Shown here: in pieces, positions 1-7,473 of the stretch
Layout of the letters: each line of letters begins with the position of its first letter
Numbering within the stretch: position 1 is the stretch's first letter
Source: an uncultured bacterium
Lineage (GTDB): Bacteria; Verrucomicrobiota; Lentisphaeria; Oligosphaerales; Oligosphaeraceae
Assembly (NCBI GenBank): GCA_900548225.1
Contig: URJM01000061.1
Span: 1 to 11,703 of the forward strand
Direction: 5' to 3'
Length of the DNA stretch: 11,703 nucleotides
Made by a program: the position numbers and the translations under genes
The notes under the pieces: model-generated
The model's input: the letters and a program-made list of their open reading frames with translations, nothing else
Told to the model about the DNA's origin: nothing
Database searches by the model: none

Positions 1-563
1 TCCAGCTGAACACGAAGAACATCCTCTTCATCTGCGGCGGCGCCTTTGTCGGCCTTGACAAGATTGTCGCCAAGCGTGGCGGTGCGCGTCCTCTTGGCTT
101 TGGCGCCGATGAGAAGCCTGCGTCGGGGCTTGCGATTCCCGAGGAGGAGCTTGCCCGCAACCCCCTCGACTATGTCGAGCCGGAGGACCTGATTACCTTC
201 GGACTCATCCCCGAGTTCGTCGGGCGCCTGCCGGTCGTCACCGCGCTGAAGGAACTCTCCAAGGACGATTTGCTCCACATTCTGACCGAGCCGAAGGACG
301 CGATTGTCAAGCAGTTCAAGGAGCTCATGTCAATCTCCGGCGTCGATCTTGAGTTCACGCAGGACGCGCTGGAGGCTGTCGCCGAGATTGCCTGCGTCCG
401 CAAGACTGGCGCCCGCGGCCTCCGTGCAATCATCGAGAAGAGGATGCTGGACGTCATGTTCGACATTCCGAAGATTGCGAAGAACCAGAAAGCTAGGTGC
501 GTCATTGACGGGCAGATAATCAGGGGCGAGAAGAAGGCCGTCATCACAATCGAGGAAAAGTAG
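1..563 (+). CDS. clpX: ATP-dependent Clp protease ATP-binding subunit ClpX, C-terminal part (5' end outside window)
   Basis: The reading frame is open from base 3 to the stop at 561-563, giving 186 visible residues with the start outside the window. ClpX is the AAA+ unfoldase that recognises tagged proteins and threads them into ClpP in the cytoplasm. The visible part begins in the large AAA+ domain with NILFICGGAFVGLDKI, then the GFGA loop, the stretch FGLIPEFVGRLPV, and the small domain with the sensor-2 motif TGARGLRAIIE, followed by LDVMFDIP. These are classic ClpX signatures and distinguish it from HslU and ClpA. Walker A/B and the zinc-binding N-domain would lie upstream and are not visible. 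The C-terminus ends in EEK, as expected for a complete 3' end. The next gene starts 16 bp downstream on the same strand. The usual partner clpP may lie upstream, but this cannot be seen. Confidence 0.96.
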   Translation, partial: QLNTKNILFICGGAFVGLDKIVAKRGGARPLGFGADEKPASGLAIPEEELARNPLDYVEPEDLITFGLIPEFVGRLPVVTALKELSKDDLLHILTEPKDAIVKQFKELMSISGVDLEFTQDALEAVAEIACVRKTGARGLRAIIEKRMLDVMFDIPKIAKNQKARCVIDGQIIRGEKKAVITIEEK

Positions 564-579
564 CCACGCAAGGGGAACG

Positions 580-1695
580 ATGAAACCAGCTGCGGCAAAA
601 ACACGACTGCTCATCGCAATCGCCATCGTCGCGCTTCTAGGCACGCCGGTGATTGGGTTCGCCGCGCCGCGCCCCCCGCTTCCCAGGCTCCCCGATTCGG
701 TTAAGCCCGCGCCGCGCCCCTCGCAGCCCCGCCCAAAGGCGCCCGCCCCTCCTGCGAAAAAGCCTGTCCAACGGAAGCCCGTTGTGCTGAAGGAGACTAC
801 GCTCTCTGGGCGTAAGTATCTGAATATCAGACAGATAGGTGAAATGTTCGGCTTCCGGGCAACCGTCTCCGTCAACAAGGAGAAACTCCAGGCAATCACC
901 TTGACAACTCCGCGTGGCGAGAAGATTGTCTTCACTGCGAAGAAGCCTGTCTTCCAGGTTTCGGGGACGAATGCGACCCTGAGCTACCCTGTCGTCTACC
1001 AGAGGGGTGTTTTCTTCCTTGAGAAGACCGACTACACGGAGTTTCTGGAGCCTCTTTTGCGGACGTCGCTGCTTCCGCGCCGGGAGATTCTCCGCATTGT
1101 GATAGATGCGGGCCATGGCGGGAAGGACCAGGGCGCGTCTTCGGGTTTGCTCCTTGAGAAATCCCTGAACCTGATCATGGCCCGCAGGGTAGCTGCGATT
1201 TTGCGCAAGCGTGGCTACAATGTGATAATGACCCGCAACACCGACAAGACGGTCACCCTTGAGGAGCGCTGCAAGGCCGCCGCGGCGGCCAAGCCGGACC
1301 TCTTCCTTTCGATTCACTGCAACTCCGCCGAGGATTCCTCAATCCACGGAATCGAGGTCTTCATCGCGAATCCGCCGGGAGTCCCCTCCTTTGGGACGAC
1401 GAACATCGGCAAGAAGGGCGCCTCCACCCCGCACCAGCGCACCAGCGCCCTCTGGGCATACTACACCCAGCGCGCGCTGGTGGCGGCCACGAAGGCCGAG
1501 GACAGGGGCATCAAGCGCAAGCAGTTCAAGGTGGTCATTGACACGCCAGCCCCCGCAATGCTGGTGGAACTCGGCTTCATCTCAAACAAGGCCGAGCGCG
1601 CAAAGCTGATACGCGCGGACTACCAGGACAAGCTTGCAGTCGCAATCTGCGACTCCATCGACAAGCTTAAAAAGACTCTTAAACCAAAGAAGTAA
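580..1695 (+). CDS. N-acetylmuramoyl-L-alanine amidase (Amidase_3 / AmiC-type), secreted
   Basis: The 371-residue product is a zinc amidase that cleaves the bond between MurNAc and the stem peptide of peptidoglycan outside the cytoplasm. Residues 1-29 look like a signal peptide: a Lys/Arg n-region, then a hydrophobic LLIAIAIVALLG core ending near GFAA. A proline-rich, basic linker spans about 30-67. Residues 68-165 form a beta-rich domain that resembles the copper-amine-oxidase-N/stalk fold often placed before amidases; this is a weaker call. The catalytic domain covers 171-366. Expected zinc ligands are His179 (DAGHGG), Glu193 (LLLEKSLNL) and His246 (SIHCN), and Glu330 (VELGFISN) is the catalytic acid, so all key residues are present. 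The start is supported by an AGGGG at 571-575, four bases upstream, and by the signal peptide. The gene sits 16 bp after clpX and 21 bp before pyrE. Its role in daughter-cell separation or wall turnover is inferred. Confidence 0.93.
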   Translation: MKPAAAKTRLLIAIAIVALLGTPVIGFAAPRPPLPRLPDSVKPAPRPSQPRPKAPAPPAKKPVQRKPVVLKETTLSGRKYLNIRQIGEMFGFRATVSVNKEKLQAITLTTPRGEKIVFTAKKPVFQVSGTNATLSYPVVYQRGVFFLEKTDYTEFLEPLLRTSLLPRREILRIVIDAGHGGKDQGASSGLLLEKSLNLIMARRVAAILRKRGYNVIMTRNTDKTVTLEERCKAAAAAKPDLFLSIHCNSAEDSSIHGIEVFIANPPGVPSFGTTNIGKKGASTPHQRTSALWAYYTQRALVAATKAEDRGIKRKQFKVVIDTPAPAMLVELGFISNKAERAKLIRADYQDKLAVAICDSIDKLKKTLKPKK

Positions 1696-1716
1696 CCCAT
1701 TGAAAGGCAACCTATT

Positions 1717-2286
1717 ATGAACGAATCAGAAATTCTGAAGTACATGTCCGAGACAGGCGCCCTGCTGAACGGGCATTTCCTCCTGAGAAGCGGACTCCAC
1801 AGCGACCAGTACTTCCAGGCCGCCCTCCTTCTCCAGTATGCCGATATCGCGAGCAGGCTATGCGCCGAAATGGCCAAGCCCTGGGCAGGGGAGCAAATCG
1901 ACGTCGTCCTCTCGCCGGCCATTGGCGGAATCGTGGTGGGTCAGGAGGTCGCAAAGGCGCTCCAGACACGGGCAATCTTCGCGGAGAAGGACGACCAGTC
2001 CAACCTTATCCTCCGCCGTGGCTTCACGCTGAAACCCGGTGAAAGAGTCCTTGTCGCCGAAGACGTGGTCACCAAGGGGGGGCGCGTCCAGCAGACAATC
2101 GACCTGGCGCGTTCCTACGGCGCAATCCCCGTCGGCGTCACTGTCCTGGTCGACCGTAGCAAGGGCGACGTCGACTTCGGGATTCCCTTCCGCAGCCTCG
2201 TCAAGCTCTCCCTCAAGACCTACAATCCTGCGGAATGCCCGGTCTGCGCCCAGGGGAAGCCCCTCGAACACCCGGGATCGAAGTAG
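1717..2286 (+). CDS. pyrE: Orotate phosphoribosyltransferase
   Basis: The 189-residue product converts orotate and PRPP to orotidine 5'-monophosphate, the fifth step of de novo pyrimidine synthesis. The N-terminus has the OPRTase pattern ALLNGHFLLRSGLHSDQYFQ (residues 15-34). Residues 65-77 (LSPAIGGIVVGQE) form the conserved loop after the core strand. FAEKDD at 88-93 supplies the flexible-loop lysine region. The PRPP-binding motif VLVAEDVVTKGG is at 111-122. The C-terminus carries a CPVC pair (Cys174, Cys177) and ends HPGSK, a tail I recognise from one branch of bacterial PyrE; it may bind metal, but that is inference. Length is slightly short of the roughly 210-residue enterobacterial form and normal for this branch. 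A partial Shine-Dalgarno (AAAGG, 1703-1707) lies nine bases before the ATG. The gene follows the amidase closely and precedes secA by 137 bp. No pyr attenuator or other pyr gene is visible. Confidence 0.95.
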   Translation: MNESEILKYMSETGALLNGHFLLRSGLHSDQYFQAALLLQYADIASRLCAEMAKPWAGEQIDVVLSPAIGGIVVGQEVAKALQTRAIFAEKDDQSNLILRRGFTLKPGERVLVAEDVVTKGGRVQQTIDLARSYGAIPVGVTVLVDRSKGDVDFGIPFRSLVKLSLKTYNPAECPVCAQGKPLEHPGSK

Positions 2287-2423
2287 GAGGAGAGCCGGAG
2301 GAGCTGCCCGCTCCCTGCCTTCCCTGGCTGACGGCATGGCCGCGGCGAAGGCGTCTCCCCGTTTCTTCTCCTCGCCCACGGGCACGCGCAGTCTGACATA
2401 TCACCACACAACATTTCACTAGC
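2287..2423. other. pyrE-secA intergenic spacer
   Basis: This 137-bp stretch is the largest gap in the left gene block. It contains a short GC-rich hairpin (GGAGC at 2300-2304, TGCCC loop, GCTCC at 2310-2314) without a clear T-run, so it is a poor intrinsic terminator. The end nearest secA is richer in A/T (ACATATCACCACACAACATT). No good sigma-70 promoter pair and no Shine-Dalgarno site is visible in front of the secA ATG. A secA promoter probably lies here because of the gap size, but I cannot point to it. Confidence 0.4.
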
Positions 2424-5400
2424 ATGTTTCTCGATTGGATTATAAAGAAGCTCTTCAGCAGCCGTAACAAGCGCGTTGTCAACAAGCTCTGGCCGCTGGT
2501 CCACAGGGTCAACGAGTTGGCGGAGTCCTACAAGGCCCTGAGCGACGAGGAGCTCAAGGCCAAGACCCCCGAGTTCCAGGAGAGGCTCAGGAATGGCGAG
2601 ACCACCGACGACATCCTCTGCGAGGCGTATGCCGTGGTGAAGGAGGCGTGCCGCCGCCTGAAGAACTCCACCAACGAGGAGGAACACTTTGTCGAGGTGA
2701 CAGGCCACCGCCTGGAGTGGGACATGGTGCCCTTTGATGTCCAGATCATGGGCGGAATCGTCCTGCACCAGCATAAGATTGCGGAAATGGCCACCGGCGA
2801 GGGCAAGACCCTTGTCGCGACGATGCCGCTCTACCTGAACGCCCTTACAGGGAAGAACGTGCAGCTTGTCACCGTAAACGACTATCTTGCGAAGCGCGAC
2901 TCCGATTGGATGGGGCATCTCTACAAGTGGCTGGGGCTCACGGTCGGATGCATCCAGAACAACCAGTCCCCCGACCTCCGCCGCGAGCAATACAACTGCG
3001 ACATCACATACGGCACGAACTCCGAGTTCGGCTTCGACTACCTCCGCGACATGGGCATGGCCCATTCCAGCAAGGAACTGGTCCAGCGGGACCACTACTA
3101 CGCAATCGTCGACGAAATCGACTCGATTCTCATTGACGAGGCGAGGACCCCGCTCATCATCGCAGGCCCCGCCAAGGTCTCCACCCACATGTATGACAAG
3201 GTGAAGCCACTGGTCGAATCCCTCTACAGCCGCCAGTACAAGCTGATGGCGAACCTCCTCCAGGAGGCGAAGGAGCTGCTGGACAAGCCGGACGCCACGG
3301 CGGACGACAAGGACCTCGCGTACCATCTCCTCGCAAAGGTCCAGATCGGCATGCCGCGCCACAAGCTTCTCAGGCGTTTCATGGAGGAGCCGGCTGTCCG
3401 AAAGGGGCTTGAGCGCGTGGATGCCGAGTGGCACTCGGATGTCAACCGCGGCCTTCTCCAGCAAATCAAGGAGGAACTCTACTTCACGGTTGACGAGAAG
3501 GGCGGCGAGTCCGAGCTCTCCGAGAAGGGGCGCACGGAGCTGATGCCCTCCGACCCGCAGGCCTTCGTCATTCCCGACCTGCCCACCATCTTCAGCGAAC
3601 TGGATGCGGACACCACGCTCTCCGAGGAGGAGAAGCTGGAGCGCCGCAAGAAGGTGCAGGTGGAATACGACAACAAGGCGGAACTCCTCCACAACATCTC
3701 ACAGCTGCTCAGGGCATACTGCCTCTTCGAGAAGGATGTCCAGTATGTTGTCCAGGACAACAAGGTGATCATCGTCGACGAGTTCACCGGCCGTCCGCAG
3801 CCCGGGCGTCGTTTCTCGGAGGGTCTCCACCAGGCCCTTGAGGCGAAGGAGAATGTCAAGATTGAGCGTGAAACCCAGACTCTCGCCTCGATTACAATCC
3901 AGAACTACTTCAGGATGTATGAGAAGCTGGCGGGCATGACGGGCACCGCCGCCACCGAGGCGACGGAGTTCAAGTCAATCTATGAGCTGGACGTGGTCAC
4001 AATCCCCACGAACAGGCCCTGCATCCGAGTCGACTACGACGACAGAATCTACAAGACGCAGCGCGAGAAGTACCGCGCCATCATCCAGGAGATTTCCGAG
4101 TGCAACAAGAAGGGGCAGCCCGTCCTGGTCGGCACGATTTCGGTCGAGGTCTCCGAACTTCTCTCCAGGCTGCTCACACGGGAGCACATCATTCACAATG
4201 TGCTGAACGCAAAGCACAACCAGAGCGAGGCAGAGATTGTCGCGCGCGCGGGACAGCGCGGCGCCGTCACAATCGCGACCAACATGGCCGGCCGAGGCAC
4301 CGACATCAAGCTGGGGCCTGGCGTCAAGGAGCTGGGAGGACTCCATGTCATCGGCTCCGAAAGGCACGACGCACGGCGTATCGACCTGCAGTTGCGCGGA
4401 CGTTGCTCACGCCAGGGCGACCCCGGCTCCTCAAGGTTCTACATCTCCCTAGAGGACAATCTGATGAGGCTCTTCGGCTCCGACCGGATCGCGTCCATCA
4501 TGGATCGTCTTGGCCTGGAGGAGGGGCAGGAGCTCTCCCATCCCATGCTGAGCCGTTCTATCGAGAAGGCGCAGAAGCGGGTGGAGCAGCAGCATTTCGG
4601 CATCAGAAAGCGCACCCTCGAATACGATGACGTGATGAACAAGCAGCGTACCGCAATCTACGGCCTGCGCCACGAAATCCTCACCACCGAGGACTCCCGG
4701 AAGCTGCTGATGGACTTCATCAGGACGGCAGTGGGCGAGCGCGTAGACGCGGCATTCGCCGCGCGTCCCAAGGGGGAGGCTCTCGACACCACGGAACTCC
4801 AGGGATGGCTCAACCGCACAATCCCCTTCTCCTTCGCAAAGGAAATCTTCACCGACGAGAAGAACCAGAAGGAGAACGAGGCTCTCATCGATGCAATCAT
4901 GGAACGCATCGACGAGGCGTACACAATCAAGGAGACCGCGGAGGGACCCGAGGCAAGCCGCTGGCTGGAACGCTATATCATGCTAAACGCACTCGACAAT
5001 CTCTACCAGATGCACCTCTATGACATGGACGACCTGCGCCAAAGCGTCCAGCTGCGCTCATACGGACAGAGAGACCCGCTCGTCGAGTACAAGCAGGAGG
5101 CATACAACCTCTACTCCACGCTCCTGGGAGGAATCAAGGACGCCGTCTGCACAAACATCTTCAGATACAGGCTCATACGGCGGACCGCCGACGACAGCCG
5201 CGACGTCGAAAGCCCGGACGGGCAGAGCGAGGACACACGCCGCAAGCAGGAACGGGCAAAAATCCAGATGATGCACCAGAGTCTCGGGCAGTTCGAGGGG
5301 GATTCCGGACCCGCAAGGCCAGCCAAGACGGTGACGGTCCGCAGGGAACACCCGAAGGTCGGAAGAAACGACCCGTGCCCATGCGGCTCGGGAAAGAAGT

Positions 5401-5429
5401 ACAAGGCGTGCTGCGGACGCTTCGAGTAG
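2424..5429 (+). CDS. secA: Preprotein translocase ATPase subunit SecA
   Basis: The 1001-residue product is the motor ATPase that pushes unfolded preproteins through SecYEG at the inner membrane. Walker A is at 122-129 (MATGEGKT) and Walker B/DEAD at 229-233 (VDEID). The preprotein-binding region follows, with VDEFTGRPQPGRRFSEGLHQAL at 451-472. The second nucleotide-binding domain has MAGRGTDIKLG (621-631) and LRGRCSRQGDPGSSRFY (657-673). The helical scaffold region holds EYDDVMNKQR (733-742) and the RSYGQRDPLVEYK segment (878-890). The C-terminal zinc tail has Cys985, Cys987, Cys996 and Cys997. It is longer than the 901-residue E. coli protein because of an extra, charged segment at about 265-350 before the YFTVDEKG strand, and a further acidic stretch near 375-410. 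I recall both features from Chlamydiae/Bacteroidetes-type SecA. Motif VI has CS where SG is usual, and the scaffold Trp of the D-x-x-W-x-x-H-L motif is Tyr861. No Shine-Dalgarno precedes the ATG; the start is chosen because the N-terminus aligns with other SecA. Confidence 0.98.
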   Translation: MFLDWIIKKLFSSRNKRVVNKLWPLVHRVNELAESYKALSDEELKAKTPEFQERLRNGETTDDILCEAYAVVKEACRRLKNSTNEEEHFVEVTGHRLEWDMVPFDVQIMGGIVLHQHKIAEMATGEGKTLVATMPLYLNALTGKNVQLVTVNDYLAKRDSDWMGHLYKWLGLTVGCIQNNQSPDLRREQYNCDITYGTNSEFGFDYLRDMGMAHSSKELVQRDHYYAIVDEIDSILIDEARTPLIIAGPAKVSTHMYDKVKPLVESLYSRQYKLMANLLQEAKELLDKPDATADDKDLAYHLLAKVQIGMPRHKLLRRFMEEPAVRKGLERVDAEWHSDVNRGLLQQIKEELYFTVDEKGGESELSEKGRTELMPSDPQAFVIPDLPTIFSELDADTTLSEEEKLERRKKVQVEYDNKAELLHNISQLLRAYCLFEKDVQYVVQDNKVIIVDEFTGRPQPGRRFSEGLHQALEAKENVKIERETQTLASITIQNYFRMYEKLAGMTGTAATEATEFKSIYELDVVTIPTNRPCIRVDYDDRIYKTQREKYRAIIQEISECNKKGQPVLVGTISVEVSELLSRLLTREHIIHNVLNAKHNQSEAEIVARAGQRGAVTIATNMAGRGTDIKLGPGVKELGGLHVIGSERHDARRIDLQLRGRCSRQGDPGSSRFYISLEDNLMRLFGSDRIASIMDRLGLEEGQELSHPMLSRSIEKAQKRVEQQHFGIRKRTLEYDDVMNKQRTAIYGLRHEILTTEDSRKLLMDFIRTAVGERVDAAFAARPKGEALDTTELQGWLNRTIPFSFAKEIFTDEKNQKENEALIDAIMERIDEAYTIKETAEGPEASRWLERYIMLNALDNLYQMHLYDMDDLRQSVQLRSYGQRDPLVEYKQEAYNLYSTLLGGIKDAVCTNIFRYRLIRRTADDSRDVESPDGQSEDTRRKQERAKIQMMHQSLGQFEGDSGPARPAKTVTVRREHPKVGRNDPCPCGSGKKYKACCGRFE

Positions 5430-5443
5430 AATCCAGCTCACAC

Positions 5444-6019
5444 ATGCAAGACATGATGCCCGAATCCCACGACTTGTCAATCGCGGACCATATAAGGGAG
5501 GTCCTTAAGCTCTCAGGGGAAAACCCCGACAGGGAAGGACTGCTCAAAACCCCGGAAAGGGTCCAGAAGGCCTTCGAATTCCTCCTCCAGGGAATGAACC
5601 AGAACCCCGACGACATCGTCGGGGACGCAATCTTCAGCGAAGAGTGCAACCACATGGTCCTGGTGAAGGATATCGAGGTCTACTCGCTCTGCGAACACCA
5701 TCTCCTCCCATTCTACGGACGATGCCATATCGGATACATCCCAAAGGGAAAGGTCTATGGCGTCTCAAAACTGGCCAGAATCGTGGATTGCTTCGCACGA
5801 AGACTCCAACTCCAGGAAAGGCTCACACAGCAAATCGCATCATATATCCGCGAAAAAATCGGCGCCGAAGGAGTTGGAGTTGTCATGGAATGTCATCATT
5901 TGTGCATGATGATGAGGGGAGTCCAAAAACAGAATTCACTCATGGTCACAAGCGCGGTCCTCGGGTCGTTCCGGAGCAGCCAGGCAACCAGGAACGAATT
6001 CCTGGACCTGGTCAGGTGA
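5444..6019 (+). CDS. folE: GTP cyclohydrolase I (FolE)
   Basis: The 191-residue product (from the ATG at 5444) converts GTP to 7,8-dihydroneopterin triphosphate, the entry step to folate and pterins; it forms a decamer with a zinc ion per active site. Signatures are clear: REGLLKTPERV (30-40), YSLCEHHLLPFYG (80-92), the YIPKGKVYGVSKLARIVD segment (98-115), RRLQLQERLT (119-128), and HHLCMMMRGVQK (151-162). Zinc ligands should be Cys83, His86 and Cys154, with His152 the catalytic histidine; all are present. The frame is open further upstream to 5375, but that would overlap the end of secA by 55 bp and add residues unlike FolE. The ATGs at 5453 and 5456 are also possible starts. No clear Shine-Dalgarno precedes any of them. 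It follows secA by 14 bp, so co-transcription or translational coupling is likely. It is the zinc FolE1 family, not the FolE2/FolE-IB family. Confidence 0.96.
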   Translation: MQDMMPESHDLSIADHIREVLKLSGENPDREGLLKTPERVQKAFEFLLQGMNQNPDDIVGDAIFSEECNHMVLVKDIEVYSLCEHHLLPFYGRCHIGYIPKGKVYGVSKLARIVDCFARRLQLQERLTQQIASYIREKIGAEGVGVVMECHHLCMMMRGVQKQNSLMVTSAVLGSFRSSQATRNEFLDLVR

Positions 6020-6154
6020 GGACACGCCGTCTCCCCTCCCCGGCAGGGCGGCGGCCTGAAGGCCAATGCGTTCCCCTCCATGATTATTTCCTCCTTGTCT
6101 TGTTAAAAAAATATCATGAGGGACTCGCGTATCGCGGTTCTTCCGTTACATTAT

Positions 6155-6204
6155 CCGTGTTTCCGCCACGGCAGGGGTTCTGCCGTGACAATCTTGAACG
6201 GCAG
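6155..6204 (+). promoter_or_regulatory. Possible attenuator-like structure or multi-half-site operator in fucO leader
   Basis: Four short segments can pair in alternating ways. Segment 1 is CCGTG (6155-6159), segment 2 CACGGCAG (6167-6174), segment 3 CTGCCGTG (6180-6187) and segment 4 ACGGCAG (6198-6204). Segments 2 and 3 form a perfect 8-bp hairpin with a GGGTT loop. Segment 1 can pair with the first five bases of 2, and segment 3 can pair with 4 over 7 bp. No T-run follows any hairpin, so classical intrinsic termination is not obvious. Read as DNA, the same bases are three ACGGCAG half-sites (direct, inverted, direct), which could be an operator. The transcript start is not known, so the choice between RNA and DNA function is open. 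Confidence 0.35.
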
Positions 6205-6281
6205 TCGGAGGTGAATCCGTCATCCTTTTGCGTCGTCATTTTTCCTTGGCGCGTGCGGGTTTTGGGTTTTCCTCCATTTTC

Positions 6282-6286
6282 AGGAG
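6282..6286 (+). promoter_or_regulatory. Shine-Dalgarno site of fucO
   Basis: AGGAG lies ten bases before the ATG at 6297. It decides between this start and the in-frame ATG-less extension that reaches upstream to 6228. The extension would add 23 residues not found in FucO proteins. Confidence 0.75.
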
Positions 6287-6296
6287 CATCAGGGAA

Positions 6297-7448
6297 ATGG
6301 CAAGTCGCATCATTTTGAACGAGACTTCGTATTTTGGCAAAGGGGCGATCAACGAGGTTGCCACAGAGATCAAGGCGCGTGGCTGCAAGAAGGTCATGCT
6401 CTGCACCGATCCCGATTTGATCAAGTTTGGCGTTGCCACGAAGGTCACCGACGTGTTGGACAAGGCTGGCATTGCCTACAAGGTCTACAGTGGCATCAAG
6501 GCGAATCCGACGATTGAGAATGTGAAGGAAGGCGTTGAGTTCTGCAAGGCCGAGGGCGCCGACATTCTGGTTGCGGTTGGTGGCGGCAGTGCGATTGACA
6601 CCTCCAAGGCGATTGGCATCATCATGACCAACCCCGAGTTCTCGGACGTGCGGAGCCTGGAGGGTGTCGCCCCGACCAAGAAGCCGTGCCTGCCCATCAT
6701 CGCGGTCTCCACCACGAGCGGCACGGCGGCCGAGGTCACCATCAACTACGTCATCACGGACGTTGAGAAGCACCGCAAGTTCGTGTGCGTCGACCCCCAT
6801 GACATCCCCGTCGTCGCGATCATCGACCCCGACATGGTCATGTCGATGCCCCGCGGGCTTTGCGCCGCCACTGGCATGGACGCGTTGACCCACGCAATCG
6901 AAGGCTACATCACCAAGGGCGCCTGGGATTTGACCGACATGCTCCACATCACCGCCATCAAGATGATTGCGAAGCACCTGCGTGACTCCGTGAACAAGGA
7001 TGCCGACGCCCGCGAGAAGATGGCAGTCGCCCAGTACATCGCCGGAATGGGCTTCTCCAACGTGGGCCTCGGAATCGTCCACTCGATGGCACATCCGCTC
7101 TCCGCGCTCTATGACACCCCCCACGGCGTGGCCTGCGCGGCAATCCTGCCCACCGTCCTCGCCTACAATGCTCCCGCCACAGGCGAGAAGTACAAGGACA
7201 TTGCAATCGCGATGGGAGTCGAGGGCGTTGAAAAGATGACCCAGGACGAATACCGCAAGGCCTGCGTCGACGCAGTTCGCCAGCTCGGAAAGGATGTCGG
7301 CATCCCGCAGCATCTGGCCGAGGTCGGAGTCAAGGAAGCGGATCTCGACTTCCTGGCGGATTCCGCGATGGCTGACGCGTGCACCCCCGGCAACCCCAAG
7401 GATCCCACCAAGGAGGACATCGTCGCACTCTACAAGTCGATGCTCTAG
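6297..7448 (+). CDS. fucO: Lactaldehyde reductase (L-1,2-propanediol oxidoreductase), iron-dependent alcohol dehydrogenase family
   Basis: The 383-residue product matches E. coli FucO in length and in many blocks: RIILNETSYFGKGA at the N-terminus, NPEFSDVRSLEGV (112-124), GTAAEVTINYVITD (142-155), KFVCVDPHDIP (161-171), ALTHAIEGYIT (196-206) and GMGFSNVGLG (250-259). The enzyme reduces L-lactaldehyde to L-1,2-propanediol with NADH at the end of anaerobic fucose and rhamnose breakdown; it can also oxidise other short alcohols. The GGGS nucleotide-binding loop is at 95-98, and Asp38 fits the NAD-selecting position. The metal ligands should be Asp195, His199, His262 and His276, all present. The start at 6297 is set by AGGAG at 6282-6286 and by alignment to FucO. 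No fucose or rhamnose genes are adjacent. It has its own leader upstream and a terminator-like hairpin downstream, so it looks monocistronic. A related propanediol or ethanol dehydrogenase of the same family is the alternative, but the block matches favour FucO strongly. Confidence 0.93.
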   Translation: MASRIILNETSYFGKGAINEVATEIKARGCKKVMLCTDPDLIKFGVATKVTDVLDKAGIAYKVYSGIKANPTIENVKEGVEFCKAEGADILVAVGGGSAIDTSKAIGIIMTNPEFSDVRSLEGVAPTKKPCLPIIAVSTTSGTAAEVTINYVITDVEKHRKFVCVDPHDIPVVAIIDPDMVMSMPRGLCAATGMDALTHAIEGYITKGAWDLTDMLHITAIKMIAKHLRDSVNKDADAREKMAVAQYIAGMGFSNVGLGIVHSMAHPLSALYDTPHGVACAAILPTVLAYNAPATGEKYKDIAIAMGVEGVEKMTQDEYRKACVDAVRQLGKDVGIPQHLAEVGVKEADLDFLADSAMADACTPGNPKDPTKEDIVALYKSML

Positions 7449-7473
7449 CCTAGTGCTGGAAGCCTGAAGATAT

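Larger units (their letters stand above)
6020..6296. other. folE-fucO intergenic leader with several dyads
   Basis: This 277-bp non-coding stretch separates folE from fucO. Just after folE there is a small GGCC-TGAA-GGCC hairpin without a T-run. From 6079 to 6118 there is an A/T-rich dyad: CATGAT (6079-6084) and ATCATG (6113-6118), extendable by ATTT/AAAT with one bulged T, and its right arm follows a run of seven A. The complementary segments at 6155-6204 are listed separately. From 6205 to the start codon is a pyrimidine-rich stretch leading to an AGGAG site. I see no consensus -35/-10 pair. A/T-rich candidates lie at 6101-6117 and 6145-6154 (TTACATTATC). No credible small protein is encoded here. 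Confidence 0.55.

Noticed and set aside
2220..3692. A 490-codon open frame on the minus strand opposite secA
   Set aside because: The composition (Leu/Val/His-rich) is the usual antisense image of a GC-rich gene. SecA on the other strand is unmistakable.
5375..5443. Upstream extension of folE into the end of secA
   Set aside because: It overlaps the zinc-tail codons of secA and adds residues that do not belong to FolE; ATGs at 5444-5456 fit the family length.
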